A stretch of 64,000 bases of DNA. It comes from CALGYY01 sp963678485. Its GTDB lineage: Bacteria > Bacteroidota > Bacteroidia > Bacteroidales > CAIWKO01. The stretch is taken from assembly GCA_963678485.1 (NCBI GenBank), contig OY782882.1, positions 2,604,001 through 2,668,000 on the forward strand. Direction: 5' to 3'. Shown piece after piece: positions 29,052 to 37,880 of this stretch. A model generated the notes under the pieces. That model worked only from the letters and a program-made list of their open reading frames with translations. It ran no database searches and was not told where the DNA came from. A program made the position numbers and the translations under genes. Positions within the stretch are counted from its first letter, which is position 1, and each line of letters starts with the position of its first letter.

Positions 29052-29307
29052 AGCGGTAAGTTTTGTGTGTTTATCGTATTTCAGAACTATAATACCAATT
29101 ATTATGTAAAATTATTCTAAATAGCATTTAAAAGCAAATTTTTAACAATTAATAACATCAAAAAAAATGTGATACTTGTCACAAAATATTGTAAGTAACA
29201 GATAAGCAGAGAATAGCAATTTTGCTTTTAGAAGTGTTAGCCTGGGAACCCATTTACATGGAATGAATTTAAATTAATTTTTTAGGCTTCAAAATGTGAA
29301 TTGGGAA
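29052..29307. other. A/T-rich divergent regulatory region between DHOD-like gene and nifJ
   Basis: No ORF or RNA gene is visible. It is strongly A/T-rich. It contains GTGATACTTGTCACA (29170-29184; GTGA and TCAC arms), an imperfect palindrome reminiscent of CRP/FNR-family operators. The nifJ promoter lies immediately to its right. Confidence 0.35.
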
Positions 29308-29337
29308 TTTGTTACTGAAGGATATTTGTTAATTTCG
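29308..29337 (+). promoter_or_regulatory. probable nifJ promoter
   Basis: TTTG at 29308-29311, 18 bases, then TAATTTCG at 29330-29337 (one mismatch to TAnnTTTG). It lies 60 bases before the nifJ ATG, with a T/A-rich leader. Confidence 0.4.
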
Positions 29338-29397
29338 TGCCCTCTTGTAAAATTAATGTATAATCACAGATAAACCTATTTTCAAATATTTACCATT

Positions 29398-32300
29398 ATG
29401 ACAGAGAAAAAGAATTTTATTACATGCGACGGTAACTATGCAGCTGCGCACATTGCGTACATGTTCAGCGAAATGGCTTGCATTTACCCTATCACTCCAT
29501 CATCGAATATGGCGGAGAATGTTGACGAATGGGCAGCAGCCGGAAAGAAGAATATTTTCGGTGAGTTGGTTTCCGTTTCAGAAATGCAATCAGAAGCAGG
29601 TGCTGCAGGTGCCATGCATGGTGCATTACAAGGTGGCACCTTGTGTTCTACCTACACTGCTTCGCAGGGTTTGTTGCTGATGATACCTAATATGTACAAG
29701 ATTTCCGGTGAATTACTTCCGGGCGTTTTCCATGTTTCAGCTCGTAGTATTGCTGCACAGGCATTGTCAATTTTTGGTGACCATAGTGATGTTATGAGTA
29801 CTCGTATGACTGGTTTTGCAATGCTTGCAACCGGTAGTGTTCAGGAGATCATGGACATTGCTGCTATTGCTCACCTTGCCGCTATTAAAACCAGAGTACC
29901 TTTCCTCCATTTCTTTGATGGTTTCCGTACTTCTCATGAAATTCAAAAAGTAGAAGCCCCCACCACAGAGTCGATGGGTGAACTTATTGATAAGAAGGCG
30001 TTGCAAGAATTCCGCGACAGAGCATTAAATCCTGAAAGTCCTGTAACCCGCGGTACTGCTCAAAATCCTGATATTTACTTCCAGTCACGCGAAGCTGCAA
30101 ATAAATTTTATGATGCAGTACCTGATGTAGTTGAAGATTACATGAAGATTTTCTCCAAACGTACTGGTCGCGAATATCATCCTTTCGTATATCATGGTGC
30201 AGCTGATGCAGAAAACATCATTATTGCCATGGGATCAGCAACCGAAACAATTAAAGAGGTTGTAGATTATTTAGTAGCCAAAGGCGAAAAAGTTGGTTTA
30301 ATTACCGTACATCTGTATCGTCCATTCTCCGCCAAGTATTTCATGAACGTGATGCCAAAGACTGTTAAGCGCATTGCTGTTCTTGATCGTACCAAAGAGC
30401 CCGGCGCTAATGGAGATCCATTGTTCCTTGATGTAAAAGAAGTGTTCTACGGAAAGGATAAAGCTCCAATGATTATTGGTGGCCGTTATGGATTGAGCTC
30501 AAAAGATACAACACCTTCGCAATTCATTGCTGTATTCAACAACCTGAAAGCAGCTGAACCTAAAAATCAGTTCACGATTGGTATTGTTGACGATGTAACA
30601 TTCCATTCATTACCATTGCTTCCCGAGATTAGTGTAACTCCTGCTGGAACCTTCGAAGGAAAGTTCTATGGTCTGGGCGCTGATGGTACTGTTGGTGCAA
30701 ACAAGAATTCAATCAAAATTATCGGAGATAGCACGGAGAAATATGCACAAGCTTATTTTGCGTATGACTCCAAGAAATCAGGTGGTATCACGGTTTCTCA
30801 CCTTCGTTTTGGTGACAAGCCAATTCGCGCTCCATATCTTGTGAATACTCCGGATTTCGTTGCTTGCCACGTTTCGTCGTACCTTGATAAGTATGATATG
30901 CTGAAAGGTTTGAAAAAGGGTGGTGTATTCCTTTTCAACAGTATTTGGGATATTGAAGAAACCAAACATCGTCTGCCGGATCATATGAAAAAATATTTGG
31001 CTGATAATGAAATTCGTTTCTTCATCATTAATGCAACAAAAATCGCTGAAGAGATTGGTCTTGGAAACCGTACCAATACTATCATGCAGACCGCCTTCTT
31101 TAAGGTTGCCAATGTAATTCCTTTCGAAATGGCAGTAAGCCAAATGAAGAAAGCTATCGAAAAGACCTATGGTCGTAAGGGAGAAGAAGTAGTTCGTATG
31201 AACATCGCTTCTATTGATGGTGGTTCTAATGTTACTGAAGTTGCAGTTCCAGTTGAATGGAAAAACATAAAGCTTGTTGCAGCGAAAGCAAATCCAAATG
31301 TTCCTGAATTCATTGCTAATGTTGTTGAGCCTATCAATGCACAGCGTGGTGACGATTTGCCAGTCTCTGCATTCCTTGGACGTGAAGATGGTACTTTCCC
31401 AGCAGGAACCACGATGTATGAAAAACGCGGTATCGCTGTGAACGTTCCAGTTTGGCTTCCTGAAAGCTGTATTCAGTGTAATCAGTGTTCATACGTTTGT
31501 CCTCACGCTGCAATACGTCCGTTCCTTATGGATGAAACTGAAATAAAGAATGCTCCTGAAGGAACCACTACAATAAAGGCTAATGGCAAGGGATTGGAAA
31601 ATTATAAATTCCGTATGCAAGTTAGTGTACTTGATTGTACAGGTTGTGGTAACTGCGTTGATACTTGTCCATCAAAAACAAAGGCCTTAGAAATGAAGCC
31701 TCTTGATGGCCAAATGCAGGAAGCTACGCGTTGGGAGTATTTTGCTTCTAAGGTAACTTACAAAGACAATTTGGTTGACAAGTTTGTAAATATTAAAAAC
31801 AGTCAGTTTGCTCAACCATTATTCGAATTCTCCGGTGCTTGCGCTGGTTGTGGAGAAACTCCATATATTAAGCTGATAACACAATTGTATGGTGACCGCA
31901 TGATCGTTGCCAATGCCACTGGTTGTTCATCAATTTATGGTGGATCTGCTCCTTCAACTCCTTATACTGCAAACAGCAAAGGCAAAGGTGTAGCTTGGGC
32001 CAATTCATTGTTTGAAGACAATGCAGAATATGGTTATGGTATTGCCATGGGTGTGAATAAACTTCGCAAACGCATTGCTCGTTTAATGACTGAAGGTCTT
32101 GCTAGCGACCTTTCAGCAGAAGTGAAAGCAAGCTTCCAGTTATGGCTCGATGGCCAGCATGAAGCTGCTACTTCAGAAGCTGCAACTGCAAAGGTTTTAG
32201 CAACAATTGAAAAGGTGAACCATCCTATCTGTAAAGAGATCCTTGATATCAAACAGTACATGATTAAGAAATCTGTTTGGGTTATTGGTGGTGATGGTTG

Positions 32301-32940
32301 GGCTTATGATATCGGCTATGGTGGTCTTGACCACGTGCTCGCTTCGGGTGAAGATGTGAATTTGCTCGTACTCGACACTGAAGTATATTCTAATACCGGT
32401 GGCCAGGCTTCTAAGTCTACACCGATTGGTGCTGTAGCAAAATTTGCTGCTTCCGGCAAACGTATCCGTAAGAAAGATTTGGGTATGATGGCCATGAGCT
32501 ATGGATATGTTTATGTTGCTCAGGTAGCAATGGGAGCCAGTCAGGCTCAGTACATGAAAGCTATCAAAGAAGCTGAAGCATATCACGGTCCTTCCATTAT
32601 TATTGCTTACGCTCCATGTATCAATCACGGATTGCGCGCAGGTATGGGAAAAACTCAGGAAGAAGCAAACCTTGCCGTGGAATGTGGATATTGGGCAAAT
32701 TACCGCTTCAACCCACAATTAGAAGCTGAAGGTAAGAATCCGTTCATTCTCGATAGTAAGGAACCTGACTTTAGTAAGTTTCAGGCCTTCCTGAAATCGG
32801 AAGTTCGTTTTACCTCACTTGCTCAAATGTTCCCAAAAGATGCTGAAGTATTGTTTAACGCTGCTGAGCAGAACGCAAAATGGCGTTACAATAACTACAA
32901 GCGTCTTTCACAAATGGAATATGCTGTAGAAAATAAATAA
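29398..32940 (+). CDS. nifJ: pyruvate:ferredoxin (flavodoxin) oxidoreductase
   Basis: 1180 residues, the full single-chain form. Oxidatively decarboxylates pyruvate to acetyl-CoA and CO2, reducing ferredoxin or flavodoxin. Domains in order: the PP-domain-like N-terminus (ACIYPITPSSNMAE), domain II, the gamma-type domain (~440-640), a ferredoxin domain with two [4Fe-4S] motifs (CIQCNQCSYVCPHA near 690; CTGCGNCVDTCPS near 747), and the thiamine-diphosphate domain with SGACAGCGETPY near 813 and GGDGWAYDIGYGGLDH near 965, plus the cysteines of the proximal cluster. All key motifs look intact. It suggests anaerobic or microaerobic metabolism. Confidence 0.98.
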   Translation: MTEKKNFITCDGNYAAAHIAYMFSEMACIYPITPSSNMAENVDEWAAAGKKNIFGELVSVSEMQSEAGAAGAMHGALQGGTLCSTYTASQGLLLMIPNMYKISGELLPGVFHVSARSIAAQALSIFGDHSDVMSTRMTGFAMLATGSVQEIMDIAAIAHLAAIKTRVPFLHFFDGFRTSHEIQKVEAPTTESMGELIDKKALQEFRDRALNPESPVTRGTAQNPDIYFQSREAANKFYDAVPDVVEDYMKIFSKRTGREYHPFVYHGAADAENIIIAMGSATETIKEVVDYLVAKGEKVGLITVHLYRPFSAKYFMNVMPKTVKRIAVLDRTKEPGANGDPLFLDVKEVFYGKDKAPMIIGGRYGLSSKDTTPSQFIAVFNNLKAAEPKNQFTIGIVDDVTFHSLPLLPEISVTPAGTFEGKFYGLGADGTVGANKNSIKIIGDSTEKYAQAYFAYDSKKSGGITVSHLRFGDKPIRAPYLVNTPDFVACHVSSYLDKYDMLKGLKKGGVFLFNSIWDIEETKHRLPDHMKKYLADNEIRFFIINATKIAEEIGLGNRTNTIMQTAFFKVANVIPFEMAVSQMKKAIEKTYGRKGEEVVRMNIASIDGGSNVTEVAVPVEWKNIKLVAAKANPNVPEFIANVVEPINAQRGDDLPVSAFLGREDGTFPAGTTMYEKRGIAVNVPVWLPESCIQCNQCSYVCPHAAIRPFLMDETEIKNAPEGTTTIKANGKGLENYKFRMQVSVLDCTGCGNCVDTCPSKTKALEMKPLDGQMQEATRWEYFASKVTYKDNLVDKFVNIKNSQFAQPLFEFSGACAGCGETPYIKLITQLYGDRMIVANATGCSSIYGGSAPSTPYTANSKGKGVAWANSLFEDNAEYGYGIAMGVNKLRKRIARLMTEGLASDLSAEVKASFQLWLDGQHEAATSEAATAKVLATIEKVNHPICKEILDIKQYMIKKSVWVIGGDGWAYDIGYGGLDHVLASGEDVNLLVLDTEVYSNTGGQASKSTPIGAVAKFAASGKRIRKKDLGMMAMSYGYVYVAQVAMGASQAQYMKAIKEAEAYHGPSIIIAYAPCINHGLRAGMGKTQEEANLAVECGYWANYRFNPQLEAEGKNPFILDSKEPDFSKFQAFLKSEVRFTSLAQMFPKDAEVLFNAAEQNAKWRYNNYKRLSQMEYAVENK

Positions 32941-32955
32941 TCCAGTAACAACTTT

Positions 32956-32995
32956 ACACAGGGTTGCCGTTATCAGCGCGCAACCCTGTGTTTTA
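32956..32995 (+). terminator. intrinsic terminator of nifJ
   Basis: ACACAGGGTTG (32956-32966) pairs perfectly with CAACCCTGTGT (32981-32991), followed by TTTT. It lies 15 bases after the nifJ stop and 10 before the next gene, so it separates the two genes at least partly. Confidence 0.8.
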
Positions 32996-33004
32996 AAAAC
33001 CCAG

Positions 33005-33829
33005 ATGATGAAAAAGATTATTTTACTCGTATTTGCTGCACTGCTAATGCAGGCATGCAACAACACCGAAGCCCCTAAAGACACTAAGGCTCCGGCAAAA
33101 GATACCACTACTGTTGCCAAAGTGGACGCAGGGTATATGACATTGGCAGTATTATATTATCAACGGGCGGCAGAGACAAAAGCTTTGTACTATCAAGGCT
33201 TCAACATCGCCAGAACGATGATTGATAACGACGCCAAGGTAAAATCGGCAAAAAAGAAAGCAATTGTTTTAGATATTGATGAAACAGTGCTTGATAATTC
33301 ACCATACGAAGCCCAGTGTATTCTTGGAAACTTCGGATACCCCGAAAAGTGGGATGAATGGGTAAATTCAGGTAAAGCTGAAGCCACTCCCGGTTCTGTT
33401 GAGTTTTTAAAGTACGCTGAGGGAAAAGGCTATGGTATTTTTTATATTACCAATCGTAAAGTGAAATTTGCCGACATCACACTCAAAAACCTAAAGGATA
33501 AAGGATTTCCAATGGCTGACACAACTCATGTTCTCTTCCGTACCGAGGGAAGTAGCAAAGAGCCACGCCGATTGAAAGTTCTCAAAAATTACAACATCAG
33601 CCTGCTGATGGGTGATAATCTTGCCGACTTTACATCTATCTATGATGAGAAATTAAGTGTAGAGCAACGTGCCCAAAAGACGGATAGTCTGAAAGCTGAA
33701 TTTGGTAAGCGTTTTATTGTTTTCCCCAATGCGATGTATGGCGATTGGGAAATGGCGATGTATCCAGATCCCGCCGCTTCTGCTCAGGTTAAGGATAGTA
33801 TACGCAAGGCTTATCTTATTGGATTCTAA
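33005..33829 (+). CDS. class C acid phosphatase / 5'-nucleotidase, lipoprotein e(P4) family
   Basis: 274 residues. Lipoprotein signal with lipobox LMQAC (Cys18), then a Thr/Lys/Pro-rich linker. The HAD catalytic motif is IVLDIDETVLDNSPYEAQ with the DxDxT aspartates. KGYGIFYITNRK provides motif II, and the end of the fold has LLMGDNLADFTSIYD (motif IV aspartates). This outer-membrane or surface phosphatase removes phosphate from nucleotides, including NMN in Haemophilus, so the nucleoside can be taken up. ATG at 33005 is followed directly by a second ATG, and either may be used. Confidence 0.93.
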   Translation: MMKKIILLVFAALLMQACNNTEAPKDTKAPAKDTTTVAKVDAGYMTLAVLYYQRAAETKALYYQGFNIARTMIDNDAKVKSAKKKAIVLDIDETVLDNSPYEAQCILGNFGYPEKWDEWVNSGKAEATPGSVEFLKYAEGKGYGIFYITNRKVKFADITLKNLKDKGFPMADTTHVLFRTEGSSKEPRRLKVLKNYNISLLMGDNLADFTSIYDEKLSVEQRAQKTDSLKAEFGKRFIVFPNAMYGDWEMAMYPDPAASAQVKDSIRKAYLIGF

Positions 33830-33851
33830 ATAAGAGATTTAACTCTATTTC

Positions 33852-33886
33852 ATAGGCTGTCGCTATCCGACAGCCTATTTTTTTTG
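33852..33886 (+). terminator. intrinsic terminator after the acid phosphatase gene
   Basis: ATAGGCTGTCG and CGACAGCCTAT pair perfectly around a short CTATC loop, followed by a run of eight T. Confidence 0.88.
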
Positions 33887-33906
33887 CGTTAAATTCTGTT
33901 AAAACA

Positions 33907-33938
33907 TTGATTCAGGTATTGAAATACCACTATCTTTG
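33907..33938 (+). promoter_or_regulatory. Bacteroidota promoter with palindromic spacer
   Basis: TTG at 33907-33909, 21 bases, then TATCTTTG at 33931-33938, 27 bases before the ATG at 33966. The spacer holds the palindrome GGTATTGAAATACC (33916-33929), a candidate operator. Confidence 0.5.
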
Positions 33939-33965
33939 TATAGTAAATTTCAAATATAAGAAAAC

Positions 33966-34331
33966 ATGTTTAAGAATCTCATAAAAATATTGTTCTTTCC
34001 TGTTTTAGTATTTATGCTGAATACTATTCCCCTTCATGCTGAAGGAATTGACCGGCTACGAAATCCTCCTGATTATACTCAAATGATGTACGATGAAATC
34101 AGAAGCTATGTGGAATATCCTCAATTTGCACGAGAGCAAAAACTGGAGGGTTTTGTACTGGTCAGTTATGATTATGACAACACCGGTGCCTTGCGGGTAC
34201 TGGAGGCCAACTCTAATAGTTCATTGCTGAAAGACTATGTGATTGCCCGTTTAAGCTCCCTCGATTTATGCAGCCATGCCCGCAAGCCCGGTAAAATCTA
34301 TAATTTGCGGTTTGATTTTCGGTTGATTTGA
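33966..34331 (+). CDS. small secreted protein with degenerate TonB C-terminal-like domain
   Basis: 121 residues. Signal peptide MFKNLIKILFFPVLVFMLNTIPLHA. The mature part reads YVEYPQFAREQKLEGFVLVSYDY, then NTGALRVLEANSNSSLLKDYVI and a final YNLRFDFRLI strand. This follows the strand-helix order of a TonB C-terminal domain (YP.xAR..GxxGxVxVxF, then helix, then final strand) but without the usual GGxDEEA loop. The assignment is a pattern judgement. It has its own promoter and terminator, so it is a monocistronic unit. Function unknown. Confidence 0.6.
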   Translation: MFKNLIKILFFPVLVFMLNTIPLHAEGIDRLRNPPDYTQMMYDEIRSYVEYPQFAREQKLEGFVLVSYDYDNTGALRVLEANSNSSLLKDYVIARLSSLDLCSHARKPGKIYNLRFDFRLI

Positions 34332-34361
34332 TTGTTGGTTACTGATTCTGTGTGTTTAATG

Positions 34362-34394
34362 AAGTCGTACCTGTAATGGGTGCGGCTTTTTTTT
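34362..34394 (+). terminator. intrinsic terminator
   Basis: AAGTCGTACC and GGTGCGGCTT pair with two G-U pairs around a TGTAATG loop, followed by a T run. Confidence 0.65.
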
Positions 34395-34553
34395 GATTAA
34401 TGGCTCAATGCTTAACTGTTAAAAGTTGTGCAGGCAAAATGTAAAAATTAGGGCAAACGGAATATTTCGTAATTTTATGGCAGAATTTCCAGATATCGCT
34501 TAAGTATTTATAAGAAAATTAATTGAATAAATAATAGTTTAATCATTGACCCA

Positions 34554-35288
34554 ATGAAAAAAAACATTCTACATTTTCTGCTTTTCACGTTTTTGTTAAT
34601 GAACTACGGAATGGTTCAATCGCAAACGCTGAAACCTGTTGTGCAATTTGAAGATGAGCCACGTACACATAACGTACACCTGGCCAGCGACGGGAAGTTT
34701 CTCTATACAATTAATGGAGGAAAATCTCATCTTGGACAAATCAGCAAATTTTCATTGACAGGCGAATTCATTTCCAGCTATGATATTGATTTGGATATGC
34801 GTTCTTTGATGTATAACAGCAAAGAACAGAAGTTCTATGTTTGCACATATGAACGTAATATTTACCAAATTACGGATTTAGAGCGTGGCAGCTATGAACT
34901 TGTTTTAAGTCAGATGTATGATAACGAACAAGCCAACCTTGCTATGAGCCCAAACGGTAAATTGCTGTACCATTTTTATAATGGACAGTTAAACATATAT
35001 AAATTCCCTAGTGGAAAACTGATCAAGATTTTATATGGCTTCGACTGTGGAAAGGATTTCTCAACAGGAAACAGTGCTGTTGCAGTTGACGCAAAATATA
35101 TTTATACCTGGAATGCCGAGTATCAAACAATTTTTGTGTATGATCTTAAAGGAAAAAAGATCAAATCAGCAAAGGTTTCTAATGGTGATTATGGCTTTTC
35201 ACTATCCGTTGCGAATGGTTTGGTATGGGTATCAGTAGATGGTAATTATGAAACAGGAAAGTGGTTCGGTTACAAGGTAGTTGAATAA
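34554..35288 (+). CDS. secreted beta-propeller-like protein
   Basis: 244 residues. Signal peptide MKKNILHFLLFTFLLMNYGMVQSQ. Repeating segments such as HLASDGKFLYTINGG, LAMSPNGKLLYHFYNGQLNIYKFPSG, VAVDAKYIYTWNAEYQTIFVYDLKG and VANGLVWVSVDGN have the four-strand rhythm of YncE/NHL-like propeller blades; about five blades can be counted. No catalytic residues are recognised. Such proteins usually bind ligands or partner proteins in the periplasm or at the surface. It has its own gene unit, ending at a strong bidirectional terminator. Confidence 0.65.
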   Translation: MKKNILHFLLFTFLLMNYGMVQSQTLKPVVQFEDEPRTHNVHLASDGKFLYTINGGKSHLGQISKFSLTGEFISSYDIDLDMRSLMYNSKEQKFYVCTYERNIYQITDLERGSYELVLSQMYDNEQANLAMSPNGKLLYHFYNGQLNIYKFPSGKLIKILYGFDCGKDFSTGNSAVAVDAKYIYTWNAEYQTIFVYDLKGKKIKSAKVSNGDYGFSLSVANGLVWVSVDGNYETGKWFGYKVVE

Positions 35289-35301
35289 TAAACCTGAGTA
35301 A

Positions 35302-35339
35302 AAAAAAGAGGCTGCTCAATTAGGGCAGCCTCTTTTTTT
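35302..35339. terminator. bidirectional intrinsic terminator
   Basis: AGAGGCTGC and GCAGCCTCT pair perfectly (35307-35332) around a TCAATTAGG loop with an A run before and a T run after. It serves both the propeller gene and the convergent sppA gene. Confidence 0.88.
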
Positions 35340-35354
35340 ATGATATCTTGAAGA

Positions 35355-37130
35355 CTAATAAATAATAAACTGATAAGGCAGGCGAGCCTGTACTCCCTTA
35401 AGATCAGTTATTGATTTAGCTTGTTGATATATGGTATAGGTTGACCCCAGTTCCTTTTCCAATAAGACCGAAACGTCGTCACCTTCACCACTAAGCTGTT
35501 CGATAAACTGGGTGAAAGGATCCTTTTGTTTTGGATAGTCAACTACTCTGTATTTATCCACTTTAGCCAGACTTGCGGCCAGTGCGATAGCATCCTGTAA
35601 TCCACCAAAGTCATCCACCAGTCCAATATTTTTGGCATCCATTCCACTCCAAACGCGACCTTGTCCAATCGAGTCTACCTGAGCTTCGGTGAGCTTGCGG
35701 CCTTCTGCAACATGCTTTACAAAGGTGCCATAGGTTTTTTCTACATTGTTCTGAACAACTTTGGTTTCGTATGCATCCATTGGGCGGAACACAGAAATAT
35801 AATCCGAATGTTTATTTGTGCTGATCCCGTCGAAGGTTATACCCAATTTGTTATTAAAGAGTTTTTCCATATTGGGGATTACACCAAATACGCCGATGGA
35901 ACCTGTAATGGTATTGGGGCTGGCAATAATTTTTGTTGCTGCACAAGAGATGTAGTAACCGCCTGATGCTGCGAGATCCCCCATTGATGCAACAACAGGT
36001 TTTTCTTTAGCTGCGAGCACCACTTCACGCCAAATAACTTCAGAAGCCAGTGCACTTCCACCGGGAGAGTTAACGCGCAAAACAATTGCTCTTACCGAAC
36101 TGTCCTGACGAGCTTGACGAATAGCCAGTGAAACCTTTTCAGAACCGATGTTCTGATCATCACCTTCGCCGCTCACAATATCGCCCTGTGCATAAACAAC
36201 AGCGATTTTATCTCTCGAATATTCAGATTTGGATGATGCAATATCCTTATTATATTTTCCTAAGGAAATGTATGAAATTTCAGCGCTCTTACCAATGCCA
36301 AGCAAGGTGCGCAATTCATCCATAATTTCATCTTTATATTTTACACCGTCCACCATTTTATATTGTAATGCTGAAAGTCCATCAGTAACATAAAGACTAT
36401 CTGCCATAGTGTTCAGTGTGGCAACATCCAGCTTTCTGGTAGAAGAAATACCTTTCAGCATTTGTTCCCACAAAGACATAATGTATTTAGTAGTTTGTTC
36501 CTTGTTTGCAGCGCTCATTTTATCTGAAATCAGCGGTTCAATCGCACTTTTGTATTTACCATGACGAATGATTTGTGGCTGAACTTCGATTTTCTCCATC
36601 AGACCTTTCAGAAAAAATAATTGTGCGGAAAGCCCTTTGAATTCTAGCAGTCCTTCAGGGTTGATGTATACTTTATCTGCAGCGGTTGCAAGATAATATG
36701 CGGTTTGAGAATATACTTCGCTATAAGCGATAATAAACTTCCCTGATTTTTTGAAATCAAGCAAGGCATTACGTATCTCTTCCACAGTGGCCATTCCGGC
36801 ATTAATCGAGGAGAGTTCAAGGTAAATACCTTTAATGCGTGAATCGGTTGCCGCATACTTGATTTCGTCCAGAATGTCGTTCAATCCAGGTGTTGCATTG
36901 GATTTCATTGTTGCGAAATCAATATTTTGAAAAGGATTATTGGAAGTACGGTCGAAAATAGGCTTGTCAAGATTCATGACTAAGACCGAGTTTTCTTTAA
37001 CCGGACTCTTTTCGCTCTGTGCTCCGGCAATCAAAGAAAGCATCAGCGCAAAACAAATAAATGACGAAATAACGCATAACAGCAGGGTTCCCAGCATGGA
37101 TGCGAACATAAACTTAAAGAACTGTTTCAT
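35355..37130 (-). CDS. sppA: signal peptide peptidase SppA, 67K type
   Basis: 591 residues, with tandem S49 domains. One N-terminal transmembrane helix (FMFASMLGTLLLCVISSFICFAL) anchors it in the inner membrane. The catalytic Lys of the Ser-Lys dyad is expected in the N-terminal domain at RHGKYKSAIEPL; the nucleophile Ser lies in GDLAASGGYYISCAA of the C-terminal domain, followed by ANTITGSIGVFG-like sequence (SPNTITGSIGVFG). It degrades signal peptides remaining in the membrane after secretion. Shares a bidirectional terminator with the propeller gene. Confidence 0.95.
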   Translation of the reverse strand: MKQFFKFMFASMLGTLLLCVISSFICFALMLSLIAGAQSEKSPVKENSVLVMNLDKPIFDRTSNNPFQNIDFATMKSNATPGLNDILDEIKYAATDSRIKGIYLELSSINAGMATVEEIRNALLDFKKSGKFIIAYSEVYSQTAYYLATAADKVYINPEGLLEFKGLSAQLFFLKGLMEKIEVQPQIIRHGKYKSAIEPLISDKMSAANKEQTTKYIMSLWEQMLKGISSTRKLDVATLNTMADSLYVTDGLSALQYKMVDGVKYKDEIMDELRTLLGIGKSAEISYISLGKYNKDIASSKSEYSRDKIAVVYAQGDIVSGEGDDQNIGSEKVSLAIRQARQDSSVRAIVLRVNSPGGSALASEVIWREVVLAAKEKPVVASMGDLAASGGYYISCAATKIIASPNTITGSIGVFGVIPNMEKLFNNKLGITFDGISTNKHSDYISVFRPMDAYETKVVQNNVEKTYGTFVKHVAEGRKLTEAQVDSIGQGRVWSGMDAKNIGLVDDFGGLQDAIALAASLAKVDKYRVVDYPKQKDPFTQFIEQLSGEGDDVSVLLEKELGSTYTIYQQAKSITDLKGVQARLPYQFIIY

Positions 37131-37218
37131 AAGAGAAAGTTTAAGTGTTTGATTAGTGCAATGTTAATGAAAAAAATTGGAGTAGCATGGCGCATAACAA
37201 AAGTTTTATTAACCGGCA

Positions 37219-37255
37219 AGGCAGGCCAGCCTTGAAAAAAGGTGAACCTGCCTGC
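37219..37255. repeat. short inverted repeat upstream of folK
   Basis: AGGCAGG and CCTGCCT are separated by about 20 bases within the gap between sppA and folK. It could form a hairpin; no other copy was recognised in the window. Confidence 0.3.
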
Positions 37256-37376
37256 CTGACAATGTATGTAATAAAAAAGCAATTCGTATATATGACGATG
37301 CATGCTGTTGAAAAGTTACAGCTAATTATTTTTTGTCGTAGCAGGCGAATTCATATTTTTACTGAGCAAACAAAAT

Positions 37377-37877
37377 ATGATGCAGCGGGTATATTTAGGT
37401 CTGGGCAGTAATCTTGGTGATCGAAGCGCATACCTGAATCGGGGCTGCAACATTATTGAAGAGAGGATTGGCGTCATCGGTGGAAAGTCTTCAATCTACG
37501 AAACCCAAGCCCTTGGTTTTGCAAGCAAATCCTTGTTCTTAAATATGGTGGTTGCTGTGGATACAGCATTATCTGCTGAAGAAGTGCTCGACATCGCGCT
37601 GGAAATTGAGAACAGTTGCGGACGGCACAGGAGTCAGGGTGGTTATGCAGACAGGACGCTGGATATCGATTTGCTGCTGGTTGATGGTTTGATTCTGGAG
37701 ACTGAACGTCTGTTGCTCCCACATCCGCGCATGCATGAACGGCGCTTTGTTCTTATTCCAATGGCAGAGCTGGCCCCATTAGTAATACACCCATTAAAAG
37801 GAATTAGCATAAAGGAACTTCTCCGGCAATGTAACGACGAGGCTGAAGTAAAATGCTGGAAAGAGAAAGGTAAGTAA
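37377..37877 (+). CDS. folK: 2-amino-4-hydroxy-6-hydroxymethyldihydropteridine pyrophosphokinase
   Basis: 166 residues. Transfers pyrophosphate from ATP to the pterin alcohol in folate synthesis. Family motifs: VYLGLGSNLGDRSAYL at the start, SSIYETQALGF, the Mg-binding RTLDIDLLLVDG with its two aspartates, and LLLPHPRMHERRFVLIPMAEL. The start has tandem ATGs (37377 and 37380). The next gene, a deoxynucleoside kinase, begins 3 bases after the stop, so the two are cotranscribed, an arrangement I recall as common in Bacteroidota. Confidence 0.96.
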   Translation: MMQRVYLGLGSNLGDRSAYLNRGCNIIEERIGVIGGKSSIYETQALGFASKSLFLNMVVAVDTALSAEEVLDIALEIENSCGRHRSQGGYADRTLDIDLLLVDGLILETERLLLPHPRMHERRFVLIPMAELAPLVIHPLKGISIKELLRQCNDEAEVKCWKEKGK

Positions 37878-37880
37878 CGA

